Positions 8,054-15,613 of a DNA stretch of 15,676 nt are shown here, piece by piece; positions within the stretch are counted from its first letter, which is position 1, and every line of letters starts with the position of its first letter. The stretch covers positions 284-15,959 of the forward strand of contig DBDM01000128.1 of NCBI GenBank assembly GCA_002293585.1. The letters run 5' to 3'. The notes under the pieces are model-generated. The model saw only the letters and a list, made by a program, of their open reading frames with translations, had not been told where the DNA came from and made no database searches. This DNA is from Bacteroidales bacterium UBA932. GTDB taxonomy: Bacteria > Bacteroidota > Bacteroidia > Bacteroidales > UBA932. Made by a program: the position numbers and the translations under genes.

Positions 8054-9367
8054 TTATTTACGTGTTCTCACCCTTGTCTGCTCGGTGATACCGTTACAGT
8101 TTACGGTGTAAGGATTACCATCAACAACATCATACATGAAAGCATCCTGTTGTAAGGGGAAATGCTGCGAATAGGTACTGATAAAACGGTTGGCTTCTTC
8201 GGCCAATGACGAATCCAGTGATTTCGCCCTGTTGAAATAATCTACGGCTACCCAAAATATCGATTTTTTGGCAATTTCATCGTCGCCCTGACATTTCAGT
8301 GCAGCCCAAATGTTACCCAACAGCATGAAAGCTTTAGCGTTTTTAGAGTTAATAGCCTGCGCCTGTTTCACCGTTTGAATAGCCAATACGGGATTATTCA
8401 CGTCTTTCAGGTAAATAGTGGCCAGTTCCAGCAAGTAGCGTTCTTTTTCTTCCTCCGTAACCTCAGGATGGGCAATGGCTTCTTTATAGTACTGTACCGC
8501 TTTATCAATCTCATTTTTAGCTAAGAACATACGTCCCAACGCAAAGGCGGAGCCCGACGAAGGGTCAATTTCATGATATGCCTCAACCGCTTTGTAGTAA
8601 AGATCGTTCTTAGTACATTCGTTCATACCCAGCATTTTTACTATACGCACCACAATATCCTTATCTTTCGGGTCGAATGAAGGCTCAAACATGGCCACCA
8701 GATTATCGCAGGAAGCCGCACCGCTCTGGGCGAAGAGGCTTTCAAGATCCTGGTTCATTTTTTTCACCTGTTCGTCATTGGGCTTGGCTTTTTCCTGTGC
8801 CGTCGCATAACCGCTTATTTTATTGTAATCCGCAATGAGTTGTTCGGCGGTAATTTTTCCGTCCTGATAAGCGTCGACAGCCGTTTGCATGGCCATGATT
8901 ATTGTGCGGGCGTCCGAACGATCGCCACCGGCCTCTACGGCTTTGCGGAAGGCTTCATAAACGGCGACTTTATCTTTCGACATGTAGTCCATCATATCGT
9001 AGGCTTTGAAAGCATATACATCGCCTTTATTCACCCTGTAATTGGCTATACGGGTGTCATAAAGGTTCAGCAGCGTATCTATACGTTTTTGCCGCAATCC
9101 GGCGTCCTGGGTATTAGCGATCATGTATTTCATGATCTTCACCCCGTTGATATACAGATTTTGGCTGGCAGTCGGAGGGCAATGCAACATAGCGTCTTTC
9201 CAGAACGGGTATGCTTCCCTGAAATTGTTCTGTTTCGCATAATCCTGATAGAAACTGAGATTCCTAACACAATCGGCACTGTCTTTTCCAAATCTTCCTT
9301 GTGCAAAAACTTGACCTGTTACAAAAAAAACTAAGGTCATTAAAAGTATAAAACGCAAATTTTTCAT
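8054..9367 (-). CDS. Secreted TPR-repeat protein of the envelope cluster
   Basis: I chose the ATG at 9367 because it gives a clean signal peptide (MKNLRFILL...GQVFA, cut after about residue 22) and a 437-residue protein; a GTG eight codons upstream (9391) would add residues before that signal. The mature protein is helical. Clear TPR-like units lie at about residues 270-385, including ALGRMFLAKNEIDKAVQYYKEA, A-X-I-Y-L around 317-335, and NAKAFMLLGNIWAAL followed by YFNRAKSLD. I infer a periplasmic or outer-membrane-associated scaffold protein. No enzymatic domain is visible. It sits between the barrel gene (31 bp gap) and lptC (3 bp gap), suggesting a role in envelope assembly. I do not recognise a named gene. 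Confidence 0.8.
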   Translation of the reverse strand: MKNLRFILLMTLVFFVTGQVFAQGRFGKDSADCVRNLSFYQDYAKQNNFREAYPFWKDAMLHCPPTASQNLYINGVKIMKYMIANTQDAGLRQKRIDTLLNLYDTRIANYRVNKGDVYAFKAYDMMDYMSKDKVAVYEAFRKAVEAGGDRSDARTIIMAMQTAVDAYQDGKITAEQLIADYNKISGYATAQEKAKPNDEQVKKMNQDLESLFAQSGAASCDNLVAMFEPSFDPKDKDIVVRIVKMLGMNECTKNDLYYKAVEAYHEIDPSSGSAFALGRMFLAKNEIDKAVQYYKEAIAHPEVTEEEKERYLLELATIYLKDVNNPVLAIQTVKQAQAINSKNAKAFMLLGNIWAALKCQGDDEIAKKSIFWVAVDYFNRAKSLDSSLAEEANRFISTYSQHFPLQQDAFMYDVVDGNPYTVNCNGITEQTRVRTRK

Positions 9368-9398
9368 TACTGCAATAGTATTAAATTTCACAAAAGAT

Positions 9399-10721
9399 TT
9401 ATTCTATTTTAGGTTTTACAAACCAAATATCATATAAACTGAAACTCAGGCTCAGCTTCACATAGATTTCCCGGATAAGGTGATGATCGGTTGTCCCGCG
9501 CCGCCCTACCTGCGCCGATACATTAACGTTGTTGTTCCATCTGTTAATGGGGAAACCAAAACCTACGGTAGCACTGATATCTTTCAATTGATAGTTGTCA
9601 AAACTCATATAGGTACGTTCATAACTAAAGCCTACGCGATAGGTACAACGACTCAGATAACTGCGGAAGTCGAAACGGCGTGGTGTCCATTCTCCGCCTA
9701 TTTTAAACAGATGGGAAGGCGTAACGTTAAAATTCATACCCTGCTGCGATTCCGCCACATAAGCAACATCCCGCCAGTCCTGATATACATAATCCGCACC
9801 CACCATCCACACATCTTGTTTCCGGAGGGAGAAGCCAACGCCAATAGTTTGCGGTATCGACATCCCGACACCATTATCTTCCCTATGTTCCACCGTATCT
9901 GCCGGAGAGGTTTTATAAGCAAAGTCGACCACCCGTTTGGTTATCGGCGTAGAAAATTGATAGGTGGCGCCTAAGGTCAGGAAATGGTCGTTCTTCAACG
10001 GCTGTTCATATTGTGCGCCTAAGACTGCTCCAAAATTTCCCGCTTTTAAAGAACGTCCCGCCACTAAACTGGAAAACGACGGATCGGAGGCGAATTGTAC
10101 TATCGTGTAACGGTCAATGGTGCCAAAATAATACTGGCCGCCGACACCGATTGACAACCTTTTACCGATCCGGGCGCCCACCGAGAGGGCAATCTGGCTG
10201 AAACCGCCTTCGCCTTTGTAATCATAATATATGTTGCCGGTTTCGGCAATAATATCGGGACGCGTTTCAATAGCCCGTATGTCGTACCCCACATTACTGT
10301 AGGGAAACAAACCAACGCCCACCGCTATGTTATTAGTTACCGGAAAAGTCAATGCTATATGGTGCATGCTGGTGCTATTGGACGCGGCGTTATTCCATTG
10401 TCCGGTACTTTTAGCATAACTTTTGGAATAGTAATTTTGATTTTCGATCCCAAAATCAATCATAAACGACAAGGAATCGCGCGCGCTCAAAGCCGCCGGA
10501 TTAATAAAGTTTATCTGGCGCGTAGTGCGTATGCCCGTGCCTATTCCGGCCATTCCCTGATTGTAGGCCGTTCCCGGCAAAGCCAAATCACCCAAACCGT
10601 AAAACGAATACGGCGTGAAGGTATTCAGCGCGTCCTCATTTTGGGCATGTACAGTTGTTACGGTCAAAAGCAATACTACAATTGCTAACGATTGATAAAC
10701 CAATTTATATAGCGTGCACAT
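9399..10721 (-). CDS. Outer-membrane beta-barrel protein (FadL/OmpP1-like)
   Basis: The protein has 440 residues with a signal peptide ending at about residue 26 (VTTVHA/QNED). The mature part begins TPYSFYGLGDLA and has many alternating aromatic/glycine strands. GMAGIGTGIRT and INPAALSA resemble the N-terminal part of FadL/OmpP1-type transport proteins and of the PorV-like barrels of this phylum; repeated G-x-G-x strands and an aromatic-rich end (YDIWFVKP) follow. The ATG at 10721 overlaps the end of coaX by 17 bp. Known relatives move hydrophobic compounds or help secretion across the outer membrane; the substrate here cannot be told. Its neighbours, a TPR protein and LptC, support an envelope role. 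A two-element promoter lies inside the 3' end of coaX. Confidence 0.8.
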   Translation of the reverse strand: MCTLYKLVYQSLAIVVLLLTVTTVHAQNEDALNTFTPYSFYGLGDLALPGTAYNQGMAGIGTGIRTTRQINFINPAALSARDSLSFMIDFGIENQNYYSKSYAKSTGQWNNAASNSTSMHHIALTFPVTNNIAVGVGLFPYSNVGYDIRAIETRPDIIAETGNIYYDYKGEGGFSQIALSVGARIGKRLSIGVGGQYYFGTIDRYTIVQFASDPSFSSLVAGRSLKAGNFGAVLGAQYEQPLKNDHFLTLGATYQFSTPITKRVVDFAYKTSPADTVEHREDNGVGMSIPQTIGVGFSLRKQDVWMVGADYVYQDWRDVAYVAESQQGMNFNVTPSHLFKIGGEWTPRRFDFRSYLSRCTYRVGFSYERTYMSFDNYQLKDISATVGFGFPINRWNNNVNVSAQVGRRGTTDHHLIREIYVKLSLSFSLYDIWFVKPKIE

Positions 10722-11424
10722 TATAATTTACTATCCTGTTAAGTCCTATAAGGACAAGGTTAAAAGTTACAAAGATAGGATTTTTTATGTTTTTCACAAA
10801 AAAAAGTGCATCCCCCCCTGTGAAAATTATTTTACAATGCGGATTTTTATCAATGTAACTTTCTATCTCGTAGAGTGTACCTTGCAATACGCCGGCGGTT
10901 ACGGCCGAAAGGGTGTCCGTGCCTATGGGCGGTATATCATCAACAACAGCGCCCAGCGGAAGCCGTCCGGTAAAGGCATTCAGCGCTTTGAAACGGGTTT
11001 GCAGTCCGGGGGAAATATTTCCGCCTAAAAATTCTCCGAAACAGCTTACATAATCTATTGTAATAGCTGTACCACAGTCAATTATCAAGCAATCCGTGAC
11101 AGGGAACAGAAAATTGGCGCCCACTGCCGCCGCCAGCCGGTCGCTGCCCAGGGTTTCGGGGGTCGCATAGCCGTTTTTTATAGGTATTGGCGTGTTATGG
11201 TCGAATATTATAACTTTATCTATCAGCGTTTTAAGTTGATTTCCCCAATCAATTTGTCCGGCAGTCACCGAGGAATAAATGGCCGCCGTAGGCCGGTACC
11301 GCGCAATCAACGGCTGCAATACATCCATTGTTAACTGCTCGTAACGCTCCGTGGCGACAAGTCGGTTCTTGCAGGCTACCGCCACTTTAGCGCCGGAATT
11401 TCCTATGTCGATGATCAACTGCAT
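10705..11424 (-). CDS. coaX: Type III pantothenate kinase
   Basis: The protein has 239 residues, near the family's usual length of about 240-260. It catalyses the first step of coenzyme A synthesis, ATP-dependent phosphorylation of pantothenate, in the cytoplasm. Family motifs in order are DIGNS (6-10, catalytic Asp and phosphate loop), TPETLGSDRLAA (88-99), DCGTAITID (116-124), GGNISPGLQ (134-142), FTGRLP (151-156) and the late FTGGDA (201-206). The start is fixed by the DIGN motif, which must lie at the very N-terminus. The gene begins 20 bp after the mfd stop, with a TACCTTTG box only 4 bases before the ATG, so the message may have almost no leader. Its last 17 bp overlap the barrel gene. 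Confidence 0.95.
   Translation of the reverse strand: MQLIIDIGNSGAKVAVACKNRLVATERYEQLTMDVLQPLIARYRPTAAIYSSVTAGQIDWGNQLKTLIDKVIIFDHNTPIPIKNGYATPETLGSDRLAAAVGANFLFPVTDCLIIDCGTAITIDYVSCFGEFLGGNISPGLQTRFKALNAFTGRLPLGAVVDDIPPIGTDTLSAVTAGVLQGTLYEIESYIDKNPHCKIIFTGGDALFFVKNIKNPIFVTFNLVLIGLNRIVNYNVHAI
10770..10800 (-). promoter_or_regulatory. Two-element Bacteroidetes promoter inside the 3' end of coaX
   Basis: On the minus strand TTTG (10800-10797) is followed after 19 bases by TATCTTTG (10777-10770). This fits the Bacteroidetes pattern of a TTTG -33 element and a TAnnTTTG -7 element. It lies 48 bases before the ATG of the barrel gene and would start a transcript through barrel, TPR, lptC and CNNM/CBS without coaX. 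It is the only box in the window where I see both elements at good spacing. Confidence 0.65.
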
Positions 11425-11428
11425 GGGG

Positions 11429-11436
11429 CAAAGGTA
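11429..11436 (-). promoter_or_regulatory. -7 promoter box (TACCTTTG) immediately before coaX
   Basis: The minus strand reads TACCTTTG, then CCCC, then the coaX ATG. With the usual start a few bases after this box, transcription would begin at or next to the start codon. The box lies 8 bp after the mfd stop. No clear TTTG element is visible upstream, where the sequence is the 3' end of mfd. Confidence 0.55.
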
Positions 11437-11444
11437 GCATTTTT

Positions 11445-14400
11445 TTAGTGTTTACTCTGTACTTGAATTCTTGTCAGCAGCTCAATGGCCTGTTGCACGG
11501 TTTTTACTTTCTCCACCGTAAGAATTAATTTCTCGTTCTGCTCCTTCACCTTGAAATCACGCGGGTGGTACTGTATGTAGTCGAGCACGTGCGTAAACAA
11601 GGGCGTGCGGTAGTAGTACGACAAATGATTGCTGATGAAATAACCTATCATCAACTTATTTTTAAGCACAATTTTTTCGAAGCCCAGCGACATGGCCAGC
11701 CAACGCAGGCGCACAATGTCGAACAACGCTTCCACCTGTTCGGGCGGCGTGCCGAAACGGTCGGTAATGGACTGCCTGAATTTTTGCAGGGCTTCTTCGT
11801 TGTCAATATCGTCCAATTCCCTGTACAGCCTTATCTTTTCGGCCGTATTGTCCACATAAGCGTCGGGAATTAAAATCTCCATGTCTGTGTCAATGACGCA
11901 ATCGGAAACATACTGCTCATCATTCGGCCAGGTGTCATCCACATGTTTGCCTTCGGAAATTTCCTTGCGGATGGTTTCGTCCTTCAATTCCTGCAAGGCT
12001 TCATTGAGGATGCGCTGGTACGTTTCAAACCCTATGTCGGAAATAAAACCACTCTGCTCGCCGCCCAAGATATTGCCTGCACCGCGAATATCCAAGTCCT
12101 GCATGGCAATATTGAAACCGCTGCCCAGGTCGGAAAAAGTTTCAATGGCTTTCAACCGGCGGCGCGACTCGTCGGACATGGCAATAAGCGGTGGCGCCAG
12201 CAGATAACAGAAGGCCTTGCGGTTCGAGCGCCCCACCCTGCCGCGCAGCTGGTGCAAATCGCTCAACCCAAAGTTCTGCGCCTGATTGATGATAATGGTG
12301 TTGGCGTTGGGAATGTCAATGCCGTTCTCAATAATTGTGGTGCTGATGAGCACATCGTAGTCGCCGCTCATGAAATCGAGAATTACTTTTTCCAGCTCTT
12401 CCGGTTTCATTTGTCCGTGCCCAATGCAGGTTTTTACGCCGGGACACAAGCGGCGGATAATGTCTTCCACCGATTGAATATCCTGCACACGGTTATGCAG
12501 GAAGTAGACCTGTCCGCCGCGCTCTATTTCGTAATTAATAGCGTTGCGGATAACATCTTCCTGAAAAGTGTGCACCTCCGTAACAATAGGATGCCGGTTC
12601 GGCGGCGGCGTGTTAATAATGGAAAGGTCGCGCGCACCCATGAGCGAGAATTGCAAGGTACGCGGAATCGGCGTAGCTGTCATGGTGAGCGTGTCCACAT
12701 TCACTTTCAGCTCTTTTAATTTTTCTTTGGCACCCACACCGAATTTTTGTTCTTCATCGACAATCAACAGGCCAAGGTCTTTAAACTGCACGTCTTTATT
12801 CAGCAAACGATGCGTACCTATGACGATATCCAACTCCCCCTTATGCAATTTTTCTAAAATTTCTTTGATTTGTTTGGTCGATTTCAGGCGACTCACGTAG
12901 CTCACCCGCACCGGAAATTCTTTCAGCCGGCCGCTGAATGTTTTGAAATGCTGCAAGGCTAAAATGGTGGTGGGCACCAACACGGCCACCTGCTTGCCGT
13001 CGGTCACGGCTTTGAATGCTGCACGAATAGCCACTTCGGTTTTTCCGAAACCCACATCGCCGCAAACTAAACGGTCCATCGGGTGCGGACGTTCCATATC
13101 GGCCTTCACCGCCTGCGTGGCTTTCATCTGGTCGGGCGTGTCTTCATAAATAAACGAGGCCTCCAATTCATTTTGCAAATAAGAATCGGGCGAGAAAGCA
13201 AAACCTTCCGCAGCAAGACGCTTAGCATATAACGCCGTCAATTCGCGGGCTATATCTTTCACCTTCGACTTGGTGGTTTGCTTCAATTTCTGCCAGGCGC
13301 CGGTGCCCAACTTGTAAATTCTCGGCGGCTCACCGTCCTTTCCCTTATATTTTGAAATGCGGTGCAGCCCGTGGATATTTACAAACAGCACATCATTATC
13401 GCGGTAAGTTAATTTAATAGCTTCCTGCACCCGGCCATCCACAAGGGTTTTCACCAGTCCGCCGAAGACCCCGATGCCATGGTCGATATGCACAATGTAG
13501 TCGCCCACCTGCAGACTGCTCAACTCCTGCATGGTCATGCGGTCGCTTTTCTCCACAGCGCGCTTGAGCATCACGCGGTGGTAACGCTCAAAAATCTGGT
13601 GGTCGGTGTAGCAGCAAATACGCAAATGGTGGTCTACAAAGCCCTCATGCAAGGTCAAAGGTAAAAAATCAAAGCGGATATTCTCCTTCCCTATGGAAGC
13701 AAAAATAGACTTCAATCGCTCTGCCTGTGCAGGATTTTCAGTCAATATGTACGTGTTGTACAACAAGTCGGAGTGAGCGGCAATGTCGGCCGACAACAAG
13801 TCGAAATTCTTGTTAAACGTGGGTTGCGGTGCGGTACTGAACTTGACGGTAGTGCCGTTTTTCATTCCATCGGGAGAAGACGTAAAACACACGCAGGGGT
13901 TTTCCTGCATGGCTTTCAACAATTCCACCGCATCAATCACTTTGCCCGCGGCTTCTTCCATTCCGGACAAAGTGTCCAACACATCCATTGAATATTTCGG
14001 GTCGTCTATCCATAACGTAAGTTTGTCACCCACAAAATCGAAGAGATTGCCCGTAAGTTCCACCTGCGTTTTTTCCTGCAGGTTGGCAATAATGTCAAAA
14101 TGCTCGACAGGCTCTTCCGACAACTGCGTGTCGACGTTGAAAGTGCGTATGCTTTCCACCTCATCGCCGAAGAAATCAAGGCGCACGGGGCGGTTATCGG
14201 AGAAAGAAAACACATCGACAATGCTGCCGCGCAGGGCGAACTGTCCGGGCTCTACCACAAAATCGGCGCGTTCAAAACCGTATTCCAGCAAGGTATCACG
14301 CAGGAATTGCATGCTTATTTTCTCCCCTTTCTGCAAACGCACGGCGCTTTTCTCCACGGCCGTGCGTGAGGCCGTTTTTTCGGCCACCGCTTCGGGGTAA

Positions 14401-14768
14401 GTCACCACAAAAAGCGGGTAGTTCCCTGCCACCACTGCATTCATGGCGGCAGTGCGCTGCACGATATTCGAGGTATCGGTCTGCCCATCTTTAATCCCCC
14501 GCTTATACGATGACGGGAAGAAAAACACCTGCTCCGGCGACAGCAATGCGTTCAGGTCGCCGTAACAATAAGCCGCCTCATCACGCGTGGCCATGACCAC
14601 CAAGTGAACGGCGAAAACAGTGGATGCAGATGCGATGGCAAGGCTTTTAGACGAACCGGCCAGTCCACGGACGGGCGTAACTTTTCCGTGCCCGGCGGTG
14701 ATTTCCGCGAGCAATTGCCTGCACAGCGGCTGCGCGGCAAAAGCGGATAAAAGTGTATCTTTTTCCAT
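11445..14768 (-). CDS. mfd: Transcription-repair coupling factor Mfd
   Basis: The protein has 1107 residues from the ATG at 14768. A longer open frame reaches 14849, but the 27 extra residues lack family similarity and a promoter box lies inside that stretch. Domains in order: UvrB-like N-terminal module with degenerate GLAGSSKS (35-42) and FALRGSIVDVF (177-187); CarD-like RNA polymerase interaction domain (about 415-495, VGDYIVHIDHGIGVFGG); RecG-like translocase with Walker A GFGKT (573-577), Walker B DEEQ (671-674), TATPIPRTL (697-705) and QLRGRVGR (840-847); C-terminal TRCF domain (about 960-1060). Mfd removes RNA polymerase stalled at DNA damage and recruits UvrA/UvrB. Every key motif is intact. 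coaX follows on the same strand 20 bp later. Confidence 0.97.
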   Translation of the reverse strand: MEKDTLLSAFAAQPLCRQLLAEITAGHGKVTPVRGLAGSSKSLAIASASTVFAVHLVVMATRDEAAYCYGDLNALLSPEQVFFFPSSYKRGIKDGQTDTSNIVQRTAAMNAVVAGNYPLFVVTYPEAVAEKTASRTAVEKSAVRLQKGEKISMQFLRDTLLEYGFERADFVVEPGQFALRGSIVDVFSFSDNRPVRLDFFGDEVESIRTFNVDTQLSEEPVEHFDIIANLQEKTQVELTGNLFDFVGDKLTLWIDDPKYSMDVLDTLSGMEEAAGKVIDAVELLKAMQENPCVCFTSSPDGMKNGTTVKFSTAPQPTFNKNFDLLSADIAAHSDLLYNTYILTENPAQAERLKSIFASIGKENIRFDFLPLTLHEGFVDHHLRICCYTDHQIFERYHRVMLKRAVEKSDRMTMQELSSLQVGDYIVHIDHGIGVFGGLVKTLVDGRVQEAIKLTYRDNDVLFVNIHGLHRISKYKGKDGEPPRIYKLGTGAWQKLKQTTKSKVKDIARELTALYAKRLAAEGFAFSPDSYLQNELEASFIYEDTPDQMKATQAVKADMERPHPMDRLVCGDVGFGKTEVAIRAAFKAVTDGKQVAVLVPTTILALQHFKTFSGRLKEFPVRVSYVSRLKSTKQIKEILEKLHKGELDIVIGTHRLLNKDVQFKDLGLLIVDEEQKFGVGAKEKLKELKVNVDTLTMTATPIPRTLQFSLMGARDLSIINTPPPNRHPIVTEVHTFQEDVIRNAINYEIERGGQVYFLHNRVQDIQSVEDIIRRLCPGVKTCIGHGQMKPEELEKVILDFMSGDYDVLISTTIIENGIDIPNANTIIINQAQNFGLSDLHQLRGRVGRSNRKAFCYLLAPPLIAMSDESRRRLKAIETFSDLGSGFNIAMQDLDIRGAGNILGGEQSGFISDIGFETYQRILNEALQELKDETIRKEISEGKHVDDTWPNDEQYVSDCVIDTDMEILIPDAYVDNTAEKIRLYRELDDIDNEEALQKFRQSITDRFGTPPEQVEALFDIVRLRWLAMSLGFEKIVLKNKLMIGYFISNHLSYYYRTPLFTHVLDYIQYHPRDFKVKEQNEKLILTVEKVKTVQQAIELLTRIQVQSKH

Positions 14769-14778
14769 TAAGGGGTGA

Positions 14779-14786
14779 CAAAGATA
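14779..14786 (-). promoter_or_regulatory. -7 promoter box (TATCTTTG) for mfd
   Basis: The minus strand reads TATCTTTG, 10 bases before the mfd ATG, giving a leader of only a few bases. It forms one arm of a perfect 9-bp inverted repeat (14779-14787 and 14799-14807); the other arm gives the same box facing the opposite way. It supports the start at 14768, because the longer frame would begin upstream of the promoter. Confidence 0.6.
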
Positions 14787-14799
14787 CGGATTTTTTTTG

Positions 14800-14807
14800 T
14801 ATCTTTG
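14800..14807 (+). promoter_or_regulatory. Divergent -7-like box (TATCTTTG) facing away from mfd
   Basis: The + strand reads TATCTTTG as the second arm of the inverted repeat shared with the mfd box (spacer 14788-14798, T-rich). If active it would make a + strand RNA through the mini-ORF and hairpin at 14840-14878 toward the DUF4160 cassette. No TTTG element is seen at the expected distance, so the box may simply reflect the palindrome. Confidence 0.35.
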
Positions 14808-14839
14808 AAGTTGTAAAACCACTTTTAACCACCGCTTGT

Positions 14840-14878
14840 ATGAACACACAGGTCAATAATCGCCCTGAAAGGGCATGA
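14840..14878 (+). other. REP-like hairpin with an overlapping 12-codon ORF
   Basis: GCCCT at 14862-14866 pairs with AGGGC at 14870-14874 around the loop GAA. The hairpin falls in a tiny ORF reading MNTQVNNRPERA. No T tract follows, so it is not an intrinsic terminator. The GCCCTGAAAGGGC form recalls short repetitive palindromes scattered between genes in Bacteroidetes genomes; that is from memory, and only one copy is in the window. Translation of the ORF is unproven. Confidence 0.4.
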
Positions 14879-14890
14879 TATATTGTCTCC

Positions 14891-14917
14891 CCCCCTACTC
14901 CCACTCTATTGTTGCGG
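14891..14917. repeat. Direct repeat copy 1 (duplicated guaA 3' end, mfd side)
   Basis: These 27 bases are identical to 15614-15640. On the minus strand they hold the last six guaA codons (reading ATIEWE), the TAG stop and a following G run, but here no guaA coding sequence precedes them. Identity ends at both edges: TAGTGG follows on the + strand, against GGGGTT at the other copy. This is the expected look of the far attachment site of an element inserted at the guaA 3' end. Confidence 0.9.
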
Positions 14918-14945
14918 TAGTGGAATAGATTCAGAAAAAAATGCG

Positions 14946-14953
14946 TACCTTTG
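14946..14953 (+). promoter_or_regulatory. -7 promoter box (TACCTTTG) of the DUF4160-DUF2442 pair
   Basis: TACCTTTG lies 15 bases before the ATG at 14969 and inside the repeat-bounded cassette, so the pair appears to carry its own promoter. No TTTG element is evident about 19 bases upstream. Confidence 0.55.
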
Positions 14954-14968
14954 TAAAAAATAACTGCT

Positions 14969-15274
14969 ATGCCGAAAATATACGAATACTTTGGTTTTGT
15001 CTTCAGGTTTTACTCTGCGGAGCATTATCCTATCCACATTCATGTTGAGAAAAAGGGTGGGTATGAAAGTATTTACGATATGGTAATAGTAAACGGTTTG
15101 CTGGTAGAATTGAAACACCGGAAAAAGCGCGGCATTGATGCCATTCCTGAAACTGACAGAAATAAAGTAGAGAAATTTATCAAAGAGTATTACAAAGAAA
15201 TTGTACAACAATGGACAAATTATTTTGTGCTTAATATTCCGGTGAAGAGTACAAAAATCACTAAAAAATTGTAA
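14969..15274 (+). CDS. DUF4160 family protein
   Basis: The protein has 101 residues. The N-terminus (MPKIYEYFGFVFRFYSAEHYPIHIHVE) has the DUF4160 layout: a short strand with a small aromatic motif, then H-x3-H-x-H (His19, His23, His25), then GGYESI. The C-terminal half is helical (about 62-85, ETDRNKVEKFIKEYYKE) and holds the W-x2-Y-F end typical of the family. The function is not established; DUF4160 genes are often next to DUF2442 genes, which has led to suggestions of a toxin-antitoxin-like pair. I do not claim that function here. The gene has its own promoter box, is 2 bp from the DUF2442 gene, and lies between the guaA-derived repeats in AT-rich sequence. Confidence 0.8.
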   Translation: MPKIYEYFGFVFRFYSAEHYPIHIHVEKKGGYESIYDMVIVNGLLVELKHRKKRGIDAIPETDRNKVEKFIKEYYKEIVQQWTNYFVLNIPVKSTKITKKL

Positions 15275-15276
15275 TT

Positions 15277-15531
15277 ATGGCACGGTATATTTACATAGAA
15301 AAGGCAAATTATGTGGACGACTATACTATCCAACTTTACTTCAATGATGGCGCAATTAGGAACATTGATTTTGGTTATTTCTTAAAAACGCATCCCCACC
15401 CCCAACATAATAAATATTTAAAATATAGTAATTTTAAAAAATTTAAGATCGTTGGCGGGAACATTGTTTGGGGTAATAGCGATTTAGAATTTGATCTGTA
15501 TCCCTTATACCAAGGGAAAAATCCAAAATAA
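15277..15531 (+). CDS. DUF2442 family protein
   Basis: The protein has 84 residues. The visible pattern fits DUF2442: a first strand region (YIYIEKANYVDDYTIQLYF), an N-D-G turn followed by IDF, a variable middle with HPHPQHNKYL, then FKKFKIVGGNIVWG, a late D-L and a final LYPLYQ. DUF2442 domains are small and related to the NE0471 N-terminal fold. The ATG follows the DUF4160 stop by 2 bp, so the pair is almost certainly cotranscribed and probably translationally coupled. Hand count for 15241-15540 gives 94 G+C in 300 (31%), against 156 in 300 (52%) for mfd bases 12181-12480. If the pair works as a two-part module this could be the partner protein; no test is possible from sequence. Confidence 0.8.
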   Translation: MARYIYIEKANYVDDYTIQLYFNDGAIRNIDFGYFLKTHPHPQHNKYLKYSNFKKFKIVGGNIVWGNSDLEFDLYPLYQGKNPK

Positions 15532-15583
15532 ATCGGATAAATATCCACCAACAATCTCGTGTCTAACGGCGGCACGTATTTTA

Positions 15584-15611
15584 TTTTCAACTCTCCATTT
15601 TCAATTCTCAA
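15584..15611. repeat. Two 14-bp tandem units near the cassette edge
   Basis: TTTTCAACTCTCCA (15584-15597) and TTTTCAATTCTCAA (15598-15611) match at 12 of 14 positions and end 2 bp before the second direct repeat. Runs of this TTTTCAATTCTCAA kind occur as intergenic repeats in Bacteroidetes genomes (from memory). On the minus strand it gives a spurious frame reading RIENGELKI. Confidence 0.65.
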
Positions 15612-15613
15612 TT

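Noticed and set aside
9368..9391. GTG start adding eight residues to the TPR protein
   Set aside because: It would put residues ahead of a good signal peptide; the ATG at 9367 is a better choice.
11943..12719. + strand open frame (258 codons) opposite mfd
   Set aside because: It lies fully across conserved Mfd translocase motifs and shows no recognisable domain.
14769..14849. Upstream extension of mfd giving 27 more residues
   Set aside because: The residues (MCSYKRWLKVV...) are not Mfd-like and a promoter box (14779-14786) lies inside. MEKDTLLSAF at 14768 fits as the start.
14906..15211. Minus-strand open frame opposite the DUF4160 gene
   Set aside because: The + strand frame has clear DUF4160 features and a promoter; this frame has none.
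15535..15546. GGATA-AA-TATCC hairpin after the DUF2442 gene as terminator
   Set aside because: The stem is only 5 bp, AT-rich, with a 2-base loop and no T tract.
15375..15611. Minus-strand open frame reading MRIENGELKI...
   Set aside because: It is made of the tandem TTTTCAATTCTCAA repeat and the antisense of the DUF2442 gene; a known kind of spurious frame.
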